From Plantago major (Eukaryota > Streptophyta > Magnoliopsida > Lamiales > Plantaginaceae): a stretch of DNA of 64,000 nucleotides. The position numbers were made by a program, and so were the translations under genes. Under the pieces are notes generated by a model. That model saw nothing but the letters and a program-made list of their open reading frames with translations. It was not told where the DNA came from and did no database searches. Location: positions 66,091,035-66,155,034 of the forward strand of contig CM048844.1 of assembly GCA_026545765.1 (NCBI GenBank), given 5' to 3'. Position 1 is the stretch's first letter, and the number at the start of each line of letters is the position of its first letter. Positions 1 to 10,617 of the stretch are shown piece after piece.

Positions 1-2651
1 GTCACTCAGGATCCACTGTGCTGAGGCCGCCCCATGGTCAGATCGCCATCCTGCCGAGCCTCGTCATACTTGGACTCAAGCATGAACTTGCAAGCGTCCG
101 ACCCCAAGAATTCTTGGACAGCCTGTGTCCGGACCCTCAATAACTCATTGAGCATCATATCCTTGAAGGTCCGAAAGACACCGACGTACTCGTCCACGCT
201 ATCCTGCTGCACTTTTAGATCCTTCTCGAGAGACAGGATGGCACTCTTCAGCTTCGCTGCCTCCGCTTCAGACTCCTTCTTAGAAGCAATGGCCTTCTTC
301 AACCTTTCGGACAAGCTGACCACCCTGGACGCCTCCATCACCCGAGCAGCCTCAGCCTTGGCCAGGTCCTCCTCCATTGTGGCCCTCCGACCCGCCACCA
401 CGGAGCACACTTGAATAGCGGCAGTGAGCTACGATATCCAATATTTTAAAATCAATAAAGATTCCGAGTCAAAGGAAGATGTAACATTTTATGAAAACCC
501 GTAAGACCATGGTTCGAGTCACACGTACCTTCTGATGAATTGCGGATAACCCCGCAATCCAGTCCAGCCGGAGCCGCAGCCATCTGAGCCACCTCCGCGT
601 CCATGTCCGACTCACTACTCATCTTCCCTTTGCCTTTCTTGGCAGGAGGGATTGGACCTTCGGACGGGTGCTTCTGCCCGGCCGCAGTGCTTGAACCACT
701 GGTAGGAGGGTCCCGGGACACAGACCTCGGAGGTTTCTTCGCCCCCTTCGAGCTCGCCACCTTTCCCTTATCCGGGGTGGGCATCGCCTGAGCCTCCTCA
801 CCCACCACAACCCTCCAAGTCTCCTCCACTCGGAAAGTGGCCGCATTCCTCGACTCGTCCATCGGAAGAACAGTGGACGTCTTGATTATCTAGGTCCGAG
901 TGCCCTCCTCCATCTCCTTTCGTTGAGCGGCGTTCTGCTTCCGCTTTAGCTCGCGCATGGTCGACATGATGTAATAGAACAAAAAATCTGTGCATCCGAA
1001 GAACAAAAAGTTAATACACAGGAAAAATATTTTTGCGAAACAAAACAAACAATAAAGCAACAACCGACTCGGATAACACAACTACATGACCGAATGAGGA
1101 GCACTTACTCAAATCCTTCTTCCCATCACAAAAGCTTGACTCCGAAAAGCCAGCTAGGTAGGGAAGAGGCTGACAGATTAAACCTCGAAAGAAATACTTC
1201 TCCGGGTCTTGATTCTTGTGGAGAGCTTGCATCCACAATGGAATGTTCCGAGCCAGAGGCTTCCAGTCCGGCAATCTACCTCGGAAGAACATCCTCTCGA
1301 AGCGCCACTGAACCCACTCCGCCTCGGACTGACCATGTTTTAAAGCAGGCCGGACGAAGATGTACCTCTTCCACCAATTGATCCCCAAAGAAGAAAGAGG
1401 ATCCACAAAAAAAGTATATGCTTGGCGACATACCAGCGTATAAAAAAAGTCCATTCCTATTACTCAAATTTACACTAAACTATTTCCGAAAGTTGTCAAA
1501 AGTAATCGGGATGCCCTTGTATTTACACATCACCCCGAAGCATATCAAGTTCCCGAGGGAGTTGGGGATGATTTGTTGCGGACTCAACCCTATATCATTC
1601 AAAATGTCCATCAACTCGGACGCCACGGGCGAACGCCATCCACAGTGCAGACTTATCTCATGCACGCACATGTATCCGGGAGGCGGATTATAGAAGGCGT
1701 GCGACTCATCCGTAATGAGAATCTCCACGGACTCTGGAATCTCATACCTCCTCCGAAGCTCCCCCACCTCCTCGGACATCACAATCGATGGGCACGTTGG
1801 CAATGAACAATCCTCATTCAGCTCACCATCCGGATCAGGATAAGTTACATCGTCCCTTGACCGAGGAAACTTCACTCAGAATACATCTTCACCCTTTTTA
1901 CTGCCCTCAGGTAGCTCATCTTCAGTCCCGTGGTGACTCGGACCTGCTTGTCCGGCTGAGTCCCTACGGAATACATGAGTAGAAATCATCTCTTCCTCAT
2001 CCTCCTCAAAACCGACACTATCAAGCCGACCCTCCTCTTCAACTTTTTCATCCCCGGACGATGAACTCAACTCCACTAATGTCCGGAAGGGGGCAGCAGT
2101 CTGAACCCGATCCTCAACACCCTCTTCAAACATGCCCAGCTCAGGCGGTGCCTCAGAGGTATCATGCACTTACTCGATGTTCGACTCCTGTGGATCCGGA
2201 ATGAATTGTACTCGGTTAGGGTTAGTCCTAAAACTATATAACCTAAGTTTCGTATGAGGGATCGAATCTCTGCCGGAAGTTTGGACTCCTTTCCCGCATG
2301 GCGCGGACGGAGACCCCCTATGGTCCGAGAGGTCGTCTCTTGGACAGTACCAACACCCTGAACATTAGAGACTTCCGGGTAATTCTGACGCTTCGGAGAC
2401 CGTGAATCCGGAACAACTAACCGAAGTAAAGAGCTTACCTCGGGCTCTTCCCGACTCGGATGATGAGAACGCTCCAGCTCTTCCAAATCCTCCGCACTAC
2501 TGACGTCAATCTCCTCGGAGCTCTCTAGTAAGGACAACGCTTCGGAAGCATATCCTTCAGCTTCGGATCGGTTTTGACTATCACTCTCGGACATCCTAGG
2601 GAAAGAAAAGGCAGTTTTATGAGTTTTTAAGATTGCAGTCCGAGAGGCCAT
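1..2651 (-). pseudogene. PF04195-like 'putative gypsy-type transposon' coding remnant
   Basis: Minus-strand coding blocks run from about 2651 to the left window edge. In order they are: an acidic Ser/Glu-rich N-terminal part (2651-1876); a conserved block (1875-1480) with the tyrosine/proline motif NPPPGYMCVHE and a following 'NSLGNLICFGVMCKY' segment; a Trp/Arg-rich block (1454-1011) with WVQWRFERMFFRG; a Lys/Ser/Pro-rich linker (862-452); and a Glu/Lys/Ala coiled-coil block (410-6). This order matches what I know of the plant family labelled 'putative gypsy type transposon' (PF04195-like), which travels with Ty3/gypsy Tat-type elements. The region is visibly more GC-rich and TCCGA/TCGGA-rich than its neighbours. 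It is treated as a fossil, broken several times and cut by the window edge. Family assignment is from memory of the motif pattern. Confidence 0.55.
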
Positions 2652-3256
2652 TTACGTAGAATAAAATTAGACAATCTATGATCGGATGAGCAGGAACGAC
2701 TCCAACGGACGCGGTCAGCTCACTGCGGTGCCTAGGGGGCCGCAGTGAGGCTGCTGCCTGGCCTCCTTGTCCCTCGCGATGTTTCGAGTTTTTTCGATTC
2801 TTTTTGGTTTTTTGATTTTTCAAAAGGCAAACATAATAAATAAGAAATTTTGAAAATGATTTTGCAAAGTTTTTAGGAAAATAAATTTGGCACGGAAAAT
2901 GAGAAAAAGACGAAAATTGAAAATACGAATGCAAGTGTGTAAAAGTAAACGTGACCTTGGGTTGCCTCCCAAGAAGCACTTGTTTAAGGTCTTGTAACTC
3001 GACCCCTAGTTGTTGATGACTCTATTGTTGGGGTGGGACCCCTGTTCTCCATCGGTGCTAGTAGTCAGCCAATCTTCCTTGATGCTCGGGTTGGTGTTCC
3101 AATCTTTCACTCCCATGTTGAATCGGTCACCTTGTAAACTCGTACTTGTAGAGGGTACTTTCTTCATTCTTGATGTCGGTTTCTAAAACCCTTGTCATCC
3201 TTGTAGTTCACGTAGAATAGCCCCTCGTTTCCCAATTTTCATCTTCCGGTCATCCA
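2652..3256. other. Gene-free junction and Athila-like 3' internal sequence
   Basis: No credible gene is seen. The part from about 2940 to 3256 carries the 'GGTTGCCTCCCAAGAAGC' string that I associate with internal sequence downstream of the protease of plant Athila-like elements, so it probably belongs to the element on its right. 2660-2940 is T/A-rich with a CCGCAGTGAG motif also seen in the Athila-like LTR. The exact boundary with the PF04195-like remnant is not resolved. Confidence 0.4.
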
Positions 3257-4205
3257 CTAGTCCATATAGATCTTATAGGGTTCGTCCTCCTCGTTCCTCG
3301 GATCCAAAAACTGGAAGTGAATCTCATGCAAATAGAAATAGTTCTTGTCTATTTCCTTCATCTTCGTCAGTGCATCTTGAAATTCTCCATGCGGTTGATC
3401 CTTCTTTCTCCTTGGCGATCTTTCAGCTACAAGTTTCCCTTTCTTGAAGTGCGACCTTCCAATGGACAATTCCACGTCACTCTGCAAACCATTAATAAAC
3501 ATAGAAACTTTTTCTGCTAGTTATATCAATAATGGTGTTAGTCATTATCATAAAGGGCCTTCCCAGATACAAGTTTCTATTGTTATTATTCTCGTAGTCG
3601 ACTACCAGCAGATCCACCGGGATTATGAGAGCACCTACTTTGATCAGCATGATTCTAACTGTCCCATAGTTCATTGCTATGCGCATGCCAACGTCGTAGG
3701 AGATGCCACAAGCGTCGGTCTTCCCTGTCAACTTGAGTCTCTTGTACATATCTAAGGGGATAACATTCACATCGGATTCCAAGTCTGGAGTTCCTACTAC
3801 CATCCCGCCTGCTATGTTAACTGGAATTTGAAATGCTAAGGGATTGATTTCCCTCATAGGGATATTTGTCCGGAAGTAAGGGTTTTCTTTCCTCTTATTC
3901 CTCCTGAAATTCTCTAGTTGGTTCTTCTCCCCATAGAGGTACTTGCATAATCTCAAGGAATCATCTTCTATATGCAGTTCGCTAGATAAGGTAAAGTTAA
4001 AGTGAGAGTTAGAGAGCTTATCGAGGAGTTTTTCGAAAGGCCGTCTGTCTTCTGCATCTATCCGCTTTATAGCTTCATCCTCATCACGTTGCTCTAGAAG
4101 TATCATCAGCCTCTCCGTTATGTTTACCAAGCTTCCTTCCAATTCTTCTACCTTCTCGTTGATCCTGCAGAGCACTTCATCCTCTCTTTCAATAAATGCC
4201 TCCAC
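3257..4205 (-). pseudogene. Athila-like protease (retropepsin-like) segment
   Basis: The N-terminal third is a Glu-rich helical stretch (EDEVLCRINEKVEELEG) that also follows gag in the plus-strand copy. The C-terminal half carries a retropepsin-like pattern: FQIPVNIAGGMVVGTPDLESDVNVIP (an Asp-Ser-like catalytic region), then VDLLVVDYENNNNRNLYLGRPF, the usual 'flap then LGRPF' ending of Athila protease. Such proteases cut the element's own Gag polyprotein. It lies directly downstream of gag in the same orientation. Part of a fossil element. Confidence 0.6.
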
Positions 4206-4223
4206 CTTGTTGTCCCTTTCCTT

Positions 4224-5502
4224 CTATTTCTCCATAAACTTCCTTATTGTCCTCAGCTCCTTGATGATGAAGTGGATCTTGCCTTCCAAAAGGGGTGACT
4301 CCTGCTGAGCTGGTGCGGTTACCCTTATCGGTGTTATGGGGGTAAGAGGTTGACTCCGGTGTTGCCTAGCTTCATGCCAGGTTCGGGTTGATGGAGGGGT
4401 TTGGCTTGATGGTTCGCCATCTTGGATGTAGTTTGCTTCCTCCGGTGGTTCCTCGTGTCCATCGTCTCCTCCGGACTCCCTCCTAGATAGTTCGGCTTCT
4501 ATATCATCCAGTCTCTTCGTGATCATTCTCCATGGAACCTCTTCGACGGCACGAACTTCCTTAGATTGGGCACTCCTTCCTCGCCCCTTCTGCATTTAGT
4601 TTTCACTGAGGTTCTCACATACCTCCCAAATCCTTCTTGGGGGCATGTCCAGCTAATTTCCTTGACATGCTCCGTCAATTAGTGCCGGGCTGATAGAGTC
4701 AATTCCCTTATAGAAGTTCTTGACCTTGTTGAACAATGCGTAGGAGTGCATTGGGCACCAGTCAAGTAGATCTGTATATCTCTCCCATGCTTCGTAGAAT
4801 GTTTCTCCGTCCAGTTGATTGAAGTTCTGGATTTGGCTCTTCAGATCGGACGTCTTCTTCAGTGGGAAGTATCTAAGCATAAACTTGTTGTTGACCTCGT
4901 CCCATGTAGTCAAACTACCTGGCTGTAGTGAGATAAGCCAGCTCTTCGCCTTATCCTTAAGGCAGCTAGGGAAGACTCTCCTTCTGAGTTGACATTCCGT
5001 GAGCCCGTTTAACGGTATTCCTCCAACCACTGCGTAGAATTCTCTCATAAAGTGCATAGGATCTTCAGTTGGGCTCCCATAGAAGTGTGGTAGCTGGTTC
5101 AGATGAGTCCCCTTCCGATCATATTCTCTAGCGATCCTTTTCCAAATAGATGCTTGAGGTGTGTGGTGTAAGTCTTGTCACAACATAGTCGCGCATGGGT
5201 CTGTCATCTTCGTCCACCAGTTCCACCCTTGCATTGTTATCCCGTCTTTTGTTCTCATCTAACCTCAACCTTTCCTCAGCTATCCTTAGCTCTTCCCTTT
5301 CAGCTTGAATCTCAAGTCGAATCTTATGCAGCTGTTCAGAAATATCGACATTCCCAGATGGATTGTTGTTGTTGTTTCCTTCTCCACCCATGTTGCTAGA
5401 TGCTTTCATTATGGCAGTAAACAGTCTTCGCCTTCCAAGATTATCAATGTCCTCTCTAAGCGGTGCTACTGGTATTCCTGCATTTCCCCTACTTTGCATC
5501 AA
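4224..5502 (-). pseudogene. Athila-like gag segment
   Basis: Retrotransposon gag (PF03732-like). The core block (5057-4653) reads MREFYAVVGGIPLNG, then FPSCLKDKAKSWLISL, LTTWDEVNNKFMLRYFPLKKT and GETFYEAWERY, the standard Athila/Tat capsid-like signature in order. Upstream (5502-5128) is a charged helical N-terminus. Downstream (4595-4224) is a polar linker rich in Glu, Pro and Thr. The protein would form the virus-like particle shell. Part of a fossil element with a few breaks. Confidence 0.75.
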
Positions 5503-5781
5503 GACTAACAGACAAACCCTTGCAGATACGAATATCTAATACTAGAAAGAAAATAAACAGAAATCTAAAAGTACTCATTTTTGGATTTTTTTGATAAGTA
5601 AACTAATACAGGAAAGAAAATATTTTTTTGGATTTTTTGCTGTGCAGATAGATTCTCACAGATTTTTTGATTTTTTTGGGTTTATGCTATACATATTAAA
5701 AAGACAGTGCATAAATTAAAAAGCGAAAGAAATATTTCATCTTATCTCGGTCGATCGAAACTTGCTTGAGCGGTCAAGTGT

Positions 5782-5798
5782 CCCCGGCAGCGGTGCCA
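5782..5798 (-). promoter_or_regulatory. Primer-binding site, tRNA-Asp type
   Basis: Minus strand reads TGGCACCGCTGCCGGGG, close to the TGGCGCCGTTGCCGGGGA primer site of Athila elements (complementary to the 3' end of tRNA-Asp). It lies five bases inside the LTR end at 5804, as expected for first-strand priming. The plus-strand copy has the same site at 53200. Confidence 0.75.
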
Positions 5799-5803
5799 AA
5801 TTT

Positions 5804-7088
5804 TGATGTGCACTTAGAGATCTCGTTTTCCGTTGTCGAACCTGTAATCTCCAAATACAATTAAAATTAAATTTATAAGTAGGGAGTCCTCAAATCCACA
5901 GTTTATAGCAGAAAGTTGACTCGGGATGTCGTTCTCCACAGCCACTTAGCATAGGAACAAGCAAATATCGTTGTGATTGAATGCTAAACGGTTTCTTATC
6001 TCGGACAGAATAATCAGTTCGCAGTAAACCATATATTGCTTTTGTTGTAAATCAAAAGTTGACAGGCATAAAGGTTCCCCTACCTCCCTCTGCTATGCTA
6101 CTCCCAACTTCCTAGTTAAAATCCTACGCAGTTACCTCTAACGACAGCAGGGCATAATACTATGGTGCTCAAGGCGCGGTCGGCACGAGTACCCCTACTC
6201 AGTTCAATGAAACTAGAATGTCACTCAGCAGAAACATCACACCATGAAGGATGTATAGAGTTGTATAACCACGATTTATGTCAAATAACTATTCCATTAA
6301 CATATCCCCGTATGTAAAGAAGTAGAAAAAGTTGAGTTATGGTGGTTCGCCTTTACAAAAGGAAATTAGCTACTCATAGTAATCAAAGAACAGTAATTGA
6401 AATCTATGAAGAAAGGAAGAATAAGCTTAGTCTATGATGATATTGATGTCTTCATGCTGCTCCTCCTAGAGTTTCTCCTTCTGGGTGCCTAACGGTCTGC
6501 GGGTTGATGTTTCACTTCCCCGAGGACTGGTTCTCTCTCAAGGAGAGTTGCGTTGTGAGCTATGTGGATTCTAAGACCCCTGAGGTCTTATTTATATGTG
6601 AAATTTCGACCTCCAAACCGCCATTCTTCAATAAGGAAGGTTTAGGAAGGCGGGCCTCAGCCTGACAGGCCAACAGAGCAGCCCAGGAGAAAAACAGCAG
6701 AGTGCCCCTAATGTGGTCCCCTGGTGGCCGCCATCTTTGATTGTGGTAGCTTCGAATCTGTTTTCTTCGTTCTTCAATTTCGGGCTTCGTAACTTCGTTT
6801 CCTCGTAAAGTGGTCTTTTACAAAGTTGTTCCTCCGTCAATCATCTTCGCATCGGTTGGAAGCATGATATGTTTGACTCTCGAACTCCGTGCAACGGCTC
6901 CTTTCCCCGATTTGGCACAATTATGCCGTTTTGGTGCCTGAAATCGTTCAAATCCTCAAAACCGCGATCATGAGCTACATATAACACGCAAAGTTGTTCA
7001 TTGACCATAAAACGACACAAATATTGCATCTAGGGCAAAAAACGAGGGTCTAAAAGTATGCTATATCGCACATTTCATTGTCACATCA
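5804..7088 (-). repeat. LTR of the minus-strand Athila-like element
   Basis: About 1,285 bp. On the minus strand it starts TGATGTGACAATGAAATG and ends TGCACATCA next to the primer site. It aligns by eye with the plus-strand copy: the start matches 57584 onward and the end matches 52826-53193. An ACATATAAATAAGACC TATA-like promoter region followed by a CTCTCCTTGAGAGAGAACC segment lies in the middle and is shared with the plus copy. Its outer edge falls inside an L1 reading frame. Confidence 0.75.
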
Positions 7089-7926
7089 CCACTCCATCCA
7101 AGATGTTTCTTTCTCCAATGAAAGCAGTCTGATTTGGTGATATATTCCCTTCCATTACCTTCGAAATTCTGCTCGCAAGGACTTTTGCAAGCAGTTTGTA
7201 TACACTGCAAATTAGAGAAATGGGTCGGAAATCCTCGACGGCCATAGGCTTTGCACACTTTTGTATCAAGGTGATAAAGGACGTATTTAGTCCTCGCAGG
7301 ATCCTAGAATTGGAAAAGAACTCCTCGAACAAAGTCACAAAATCCTCCTTTAGCAAGTCCCAGTACTACCGAAAAAAATAAAAATTGAACCCGTCCGGTC
7401 CCGGACACTTATCAAGACCACAGTCCCACACGGCTCGCTTGATTTCCTCTACTTCAAACTTTTCCTCCAGCATTTGACGATCAACAGTGTTCAGTTTGTT
7501 TCCCCTCAAACACTCAGGCAGTCCCGCACACTTTTCTTTTTTGTTCGCAAAATGATCCACAAAAAATTCTCTAACACTCTCTTTTAGTTCCACTGCACAT
7601 TCCTTCCACTTCCCTTTGATTCGCAGTCCCCTAATTAATTTCATCCTTCCTCTTCTTTCGACACTTTTATGGAAATATTTCGAGTTCGTGTCGCCATCTT
7701 TCATCCACTTACTTCGAGCTTGTTGGAAGCAAATACTATCTTTTATTTCTAGCCATTTCTCGAAGTCACTCTAGGCTGCCGATCTCTCCGCCAAATCCTT
7801 TTCACTCAGTTCACCACTCTCTAGCTTGTCATCAAAAGAATTAACCTCTCCAACTCTCTGCTCAATCCTTGCTTCCACTTTGCCAAAATTTTCTTTGTGC
7901 CAAGCCCTTAGCTTCTCTTTCAAAAG
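7089..7926 (-). pseudogene. L1 ORF2 reverse transcriptase, N-terminal part
   Basis: L1-clade RT. Visible motifs in order: KWMKDGDTNSKYFHKSVERR (about 7710-7650), CPGPDGFNFYFFR (about 7410-7366), then FFSNSRILRGLNTSFITLIQKC, DFRPISLICSVYKLLAKVL and NQTAFIGERNILDG up to 7089. This covers RT fingers and the start of the palm; the catalytic FADD block is not present because the Athila-like LTR interrupts. In-frame stops occur at 7927-7929 (TAG, which bounds this segment), 7771-7773 (TAG) and 7366-7368 (TAG, between YFFR and YWDLLKEDF), so it is a dead copy. The frame is the same as the endonuclease C-terminal half. Confidence 0.8.
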
Positions 7927-8759
7927 CTAGAGTTTTTCTTTGAGAACGAAACCACTCCAACCTTCTATCTTACACCCCTTCCATTCATTCTCAACTAGTT
8001 CCTTGAACCCCTTCTCTTTAATCCAAAAACTCAAAAATTTAAAAGGCCTTGGCCCCCAATCCTGTACGTCCTCTTTCAGAAGAATTTCCGCATGATCTGA
8101 TACCTTGCGTTTCAGCCCAAATTGTGCCAGTGTCGGCCACAACTCCATCCACCCGCAGGATAATAGAAACCTGTCAATTCTACTTGCACAATTTCCATTT
8201 ACGCGATACCAAGTAAACTTTCTTCGCTCAAGTGGCAGGTCAACTAAATTCAGTTTGTGAATAAAATTGTTGAAATCTTTTGTCTCCTTTTCCCTTCCAA
8301 CAGTGCCACTCACTCGCCTTTCGTGATCTCCGCTAATAACGTACCGCAGATACACCACCTATCCCCTTCCTTCCCCTTCACCTTATCCTCAATCACTTTC
8401 CACAGACTTCTTTTTCCCTCCGCATTACACGGTGCATAAACGTTCACCATATGTACCAGCTTGCCCAACCACAGTCCAGATACACCCAAGACGCCCTTAT
8501 CTCCCCATATTTCCTTCCTTTCAAAAACAGACTTATCCCACAAACAACAAAGACCACCAGATATGCCATCCGATCCGCTAAAAATCCAATCACACTCGAT
8601 GTTTCCCCACAACACACACGCCAATCTCTGATCAATACTACTCATCTTAGTCTCTTGGATGCACATGAATTCAACTTTCTCCTTTTCCACCAATTCTCTA
8701 ATTTCTCGCTTCTTTATTCTTCCACCCAAACCTCTAATGTTAATGTTAATTATCCGCAT
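7927..8759 (-). pseudogene. L1 ORF2 apurinic-type endonuclease
   Basis: Starts at the ATG at 8759 with MRIININIRGLGG, the usual start of plant L1 ORF2, followed by REIRELVEKEKVEFMCIQETK, whose Glu is the metal-binding residue. Next come GDKGVLGVSGLWLGKLVHMVNVYAPC, then after a frame change between about 8310 and 8358 FNNFIHKLNLVDLPLERRKFTWYR, RIDRFLLSCGW and SDHAEILL, the SDH motif of the catalytic histidine. A canonical GDFN block is disrupted near the frame change. It would nick target DNA for target-primed reverse transcription. Non-functional by the frameshift and the stop at 7927. Confidence 0.8.
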
Positions 8760-8787
8760 TAAACACCTCGACTGCCTCCTTAACCTT

Positions 8788-9210
8788 TTATGTTTCCATC
8801 TTCTCATTCTTATGCCCATCACAAGATTCCCAAATCGCAAACTGCTCAATAATACTTTCTTTATCTTTATCTCCTACCAACCCCAAACTCTTACCTACTC
8901 TCCACGATTTGTGTGCTTCTTCCATAGCCGATCTATTTTGATATTTTTTGTTGTCTGTCGTACTCTCACCATCCGGCCTTATTGCTTCTCCTTCCAATTT
9001 CGTTCCACTTTCCTTTAACTATGCGCTTGACCCTTTTCGACCCCTCTTCCCTCTTTTCGCCTTGCTTTTTCCCCCTTTGCTTTTGCTTTGCACACTTTCT
9101 TTATCTGACTCATCTTCAGCAATGAACTCCTTCCAGTTCGCCCTTCTCCGATCTTCAGTCATATTCGACTACTTTCATTTCTTCTTCGTGACCTTTTTCC
9201 ATGGAATCAG
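8788..9210 (-). pseudogene. L1 ORF1 C-terminal remnant
   Basis: Lies directly upstream of ORF2 and ends at a TAA at 8788-8790, about 28 bp before the ORF2 start, a normal L1 ORF1/ORF2 spacing. The last 65 or so residues (EGEAIRPDGE...FAIWESCDGHKNEKMET) are open; further upstream a Lys/Ser-rich stretch (SKSKGGKSKAKRGKRGRKG) and an RRANWKEFIAED segment are in another frame. It would be the nucleic-acid-binding coat protein of the LINE. Assignment rests mainly on position, so it is moderate. Confidence 0.5.
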
Positions 9211-9619
9211 AGGGTTAATTTGATTGATAATCCGATGTAGATCAAAGGGATCATCAGAGATTGTTGGGTTTGCCTCTTCACTAAATCCAGAGGCCAAATT
9301 GTTTAGCTGAAGAGAAAATGTGATTTCCTTGCTTACACTACTATCACAACGCCTTTCTCTTTCTAGACTAAGTCGTTAGGAGTTCGATCTGGCACTTCCC
9401 TACGCTCCAGGTCTATTTTGCACAAGCTATAGTTCGGCCCAATATTGCCAGCATCACTCCTCACAACATGGCTGCATTTATCCCTATTGATACGGAACCA
9501 TGTCCAATCCGTTTAAGACATTCTAAAGACGAATCCTAAGACGAATTAGTCTATACTCACTAAGAGGCTCGACCAAGTAGTCCGATACCACTAGTCCGAC
9601 CATCATTCACAAGAGCATC

Positions 9620-10215
9620 CGAGTAGGCCGATTAGAATTGAGCACGATGTGGAGGGGATTGTGCTCCAACACCTACTAATTTGAAGGACTGTTGATGGCG
9701 CCTCTGAGTAGGCCGATTAGAATGTGGAGGGGATTGTGATCAGAAAAGGCGCATTTGAGATGAAAGACAGTGGCGTTTGGGAAGAGCAGATGCCAGGAAG
9801 AAGAAGATAGCGCTTTGTCAAACCTGGCTCGAATTGTATGTGGATGGGCTCTCCTATTGTACCAAGTATAATTATAGCCCACAAAGCCCATATCAATTAA
9901 CCTAACCTGTTGAATGCATTCTCGAAAATCTCGGATTCGATAAGGTCCGACTCTCAACCCTCCTAATTTTTCCAAGTGAGAAAGTATTTCGTTAAAATCT
10001 CCAACACACAACCAAGCTCGATTAGAGAGATTCCCCAGCTGTCTCAAGAGGTCCCAAGTGAGTTTCCTTTTACTAACATTCGGTTCTCCATAAAAACCAG
10101 TAAACCGCCAAATTTCATTACTATTGGCAAGTTGAACATGCAGAGCATCGATATGGTATTTAGAATAACTTTGGAGAGTAACTTGTGTTTCTTTAGTCCA
10201 TAAAAGATTCAACAT
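9620..10215 (-). pseudogene. Second L1 LINE fragment: endonuclease domain
   Basis: Minus-strand L1 endonuclease fragment, different from the one at 8 kb. Motifs in order: WRFTGFYGEPN (about 10110), LGNLSNRAWLCVGDFNEILSHLEK (GDFNEIL is the catalytic block), FRECIQQVRLIDMGFVGYNYTWYNRR, RFDKALSSSSW and FSDHNPLH (catalytic His). Both the N-terminal 'QET' part and everything after the endonuclease are missing. After the SDHNPLH motif (near 9744) the sequence contains a local duplication that repeats the same motif region, and the frame ends at 9676. Dead fragment. Confidence 0.75.
9632..9740. repeat. Short imperfect direct repeat inside the second LINE
   Basis: A roughly 37-45-bp segment (GAGTAGGCCGATTAGAAT then ATGTGGAGGGGATTGTG) occurs at about 9632-9675 and again at about 9704-9740; the first copy has eight extra bases in the middle. 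It repeats the coding sequence around the endonuclease SDHNPL motif, so slippage or local duplication after insertion is likely. Confidence 0.6.
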
Positions 10216-10617
10216 ATATGAATTTGGAGAGTAACATGGGTTTCTTTTCTTGAGAATATAGGTGATTTGGGAAACAATATTAGTCCATGTTCTTAACATA
10301 ATCCTCCATGTTATCAACATATTCATCCATGAACTCAACAATATTCAAAGACCCTGAACTCAACAGATTCAAAAACCATAAAAATGATCCCAAAAACAAG
10401 ATTATATTCAAACGGAACCTAGATCATTCACAACATATAAGATCATGATCCAAAAAACAAGATTCTATTCAAAACGGAAACTATATCATTCAATTACATG
10501 TTGCACTACTGTTCATACAACTGCCAAGAAAAGAACATATAACACTATTTCTTTTGTCTCTTTCCAAACCTCTTCTTGATCTCTATCTACATAATTTCAG
10601 GTTCATCATCTCTTTTT
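10216..10617. other. Gene-free stretch with short tandem repeats
   Basis: No gene seen. 10166-10245 repeats a GGAGAGTAAC-TGTGTTTCTT block twice, and 10389-10496 holds two copies of an approximately 55-bp unit (AAAAACAAGATT then TATTCAAA-CGGAA, ATCATTCA). The right edge at about 10618 is where similarity to the Tekay-like gag starts. Confidence 0.5.

Larger units (their letters stand above)
2660..7088 (-). mobile_element. Athila-like Ty3/gypsy element, broken (minus strand)
   Basis: Read on the minus strand the parts are: LTR (7088-5804), primer-binding site (5798-5782), gag (5502 to about 4224), a coiled-coil plus protease-like segment (4205-3257) and a non-coding tail. No reverse transcriptase, integrase or second LTR is seen, so this is a non-autonomous or broken copy with at least several breaks. 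The gag matches the plus-strand Athila-like copy at 53.5-54.7 kb closely, so both are one family. The 5' LTR abuts an L1 LINE reading frame at 7089, which shows that the element went into that LINE. Confidence 0.75.
7089..9540 (-). mobile_element. L1-type LINE fragment, 3' part lost at an LTR-element insertion
   Basis: Minus-strand non-LTR element. From its 5' side: the end of ORF1 (up to 8788), a gap of about 28 bp, then ORF2 starting near 8759 with an APE-type endonuclease, linker and the N-terminal part of reverse transcriptase. The reading frame stops being LINE at 7089, exactly where the Athila-like LTR begins, so the rest of RT, any RNase H and the poly-A tail are absent here. ORF1-like coding (WTWFRINRDKCSHVVRSDAG) is recognisable up to about 9530. 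The exact 5' end is unknown. Confidence 0.8.

Noticed and set aside
34-414. 126-codon plus-strand frame at the left edge
   Set aside because: Mirror of the coiled-coil block encoded on the minus strand; Ser/Phe-rich antisense of a Lys/Glu helix.
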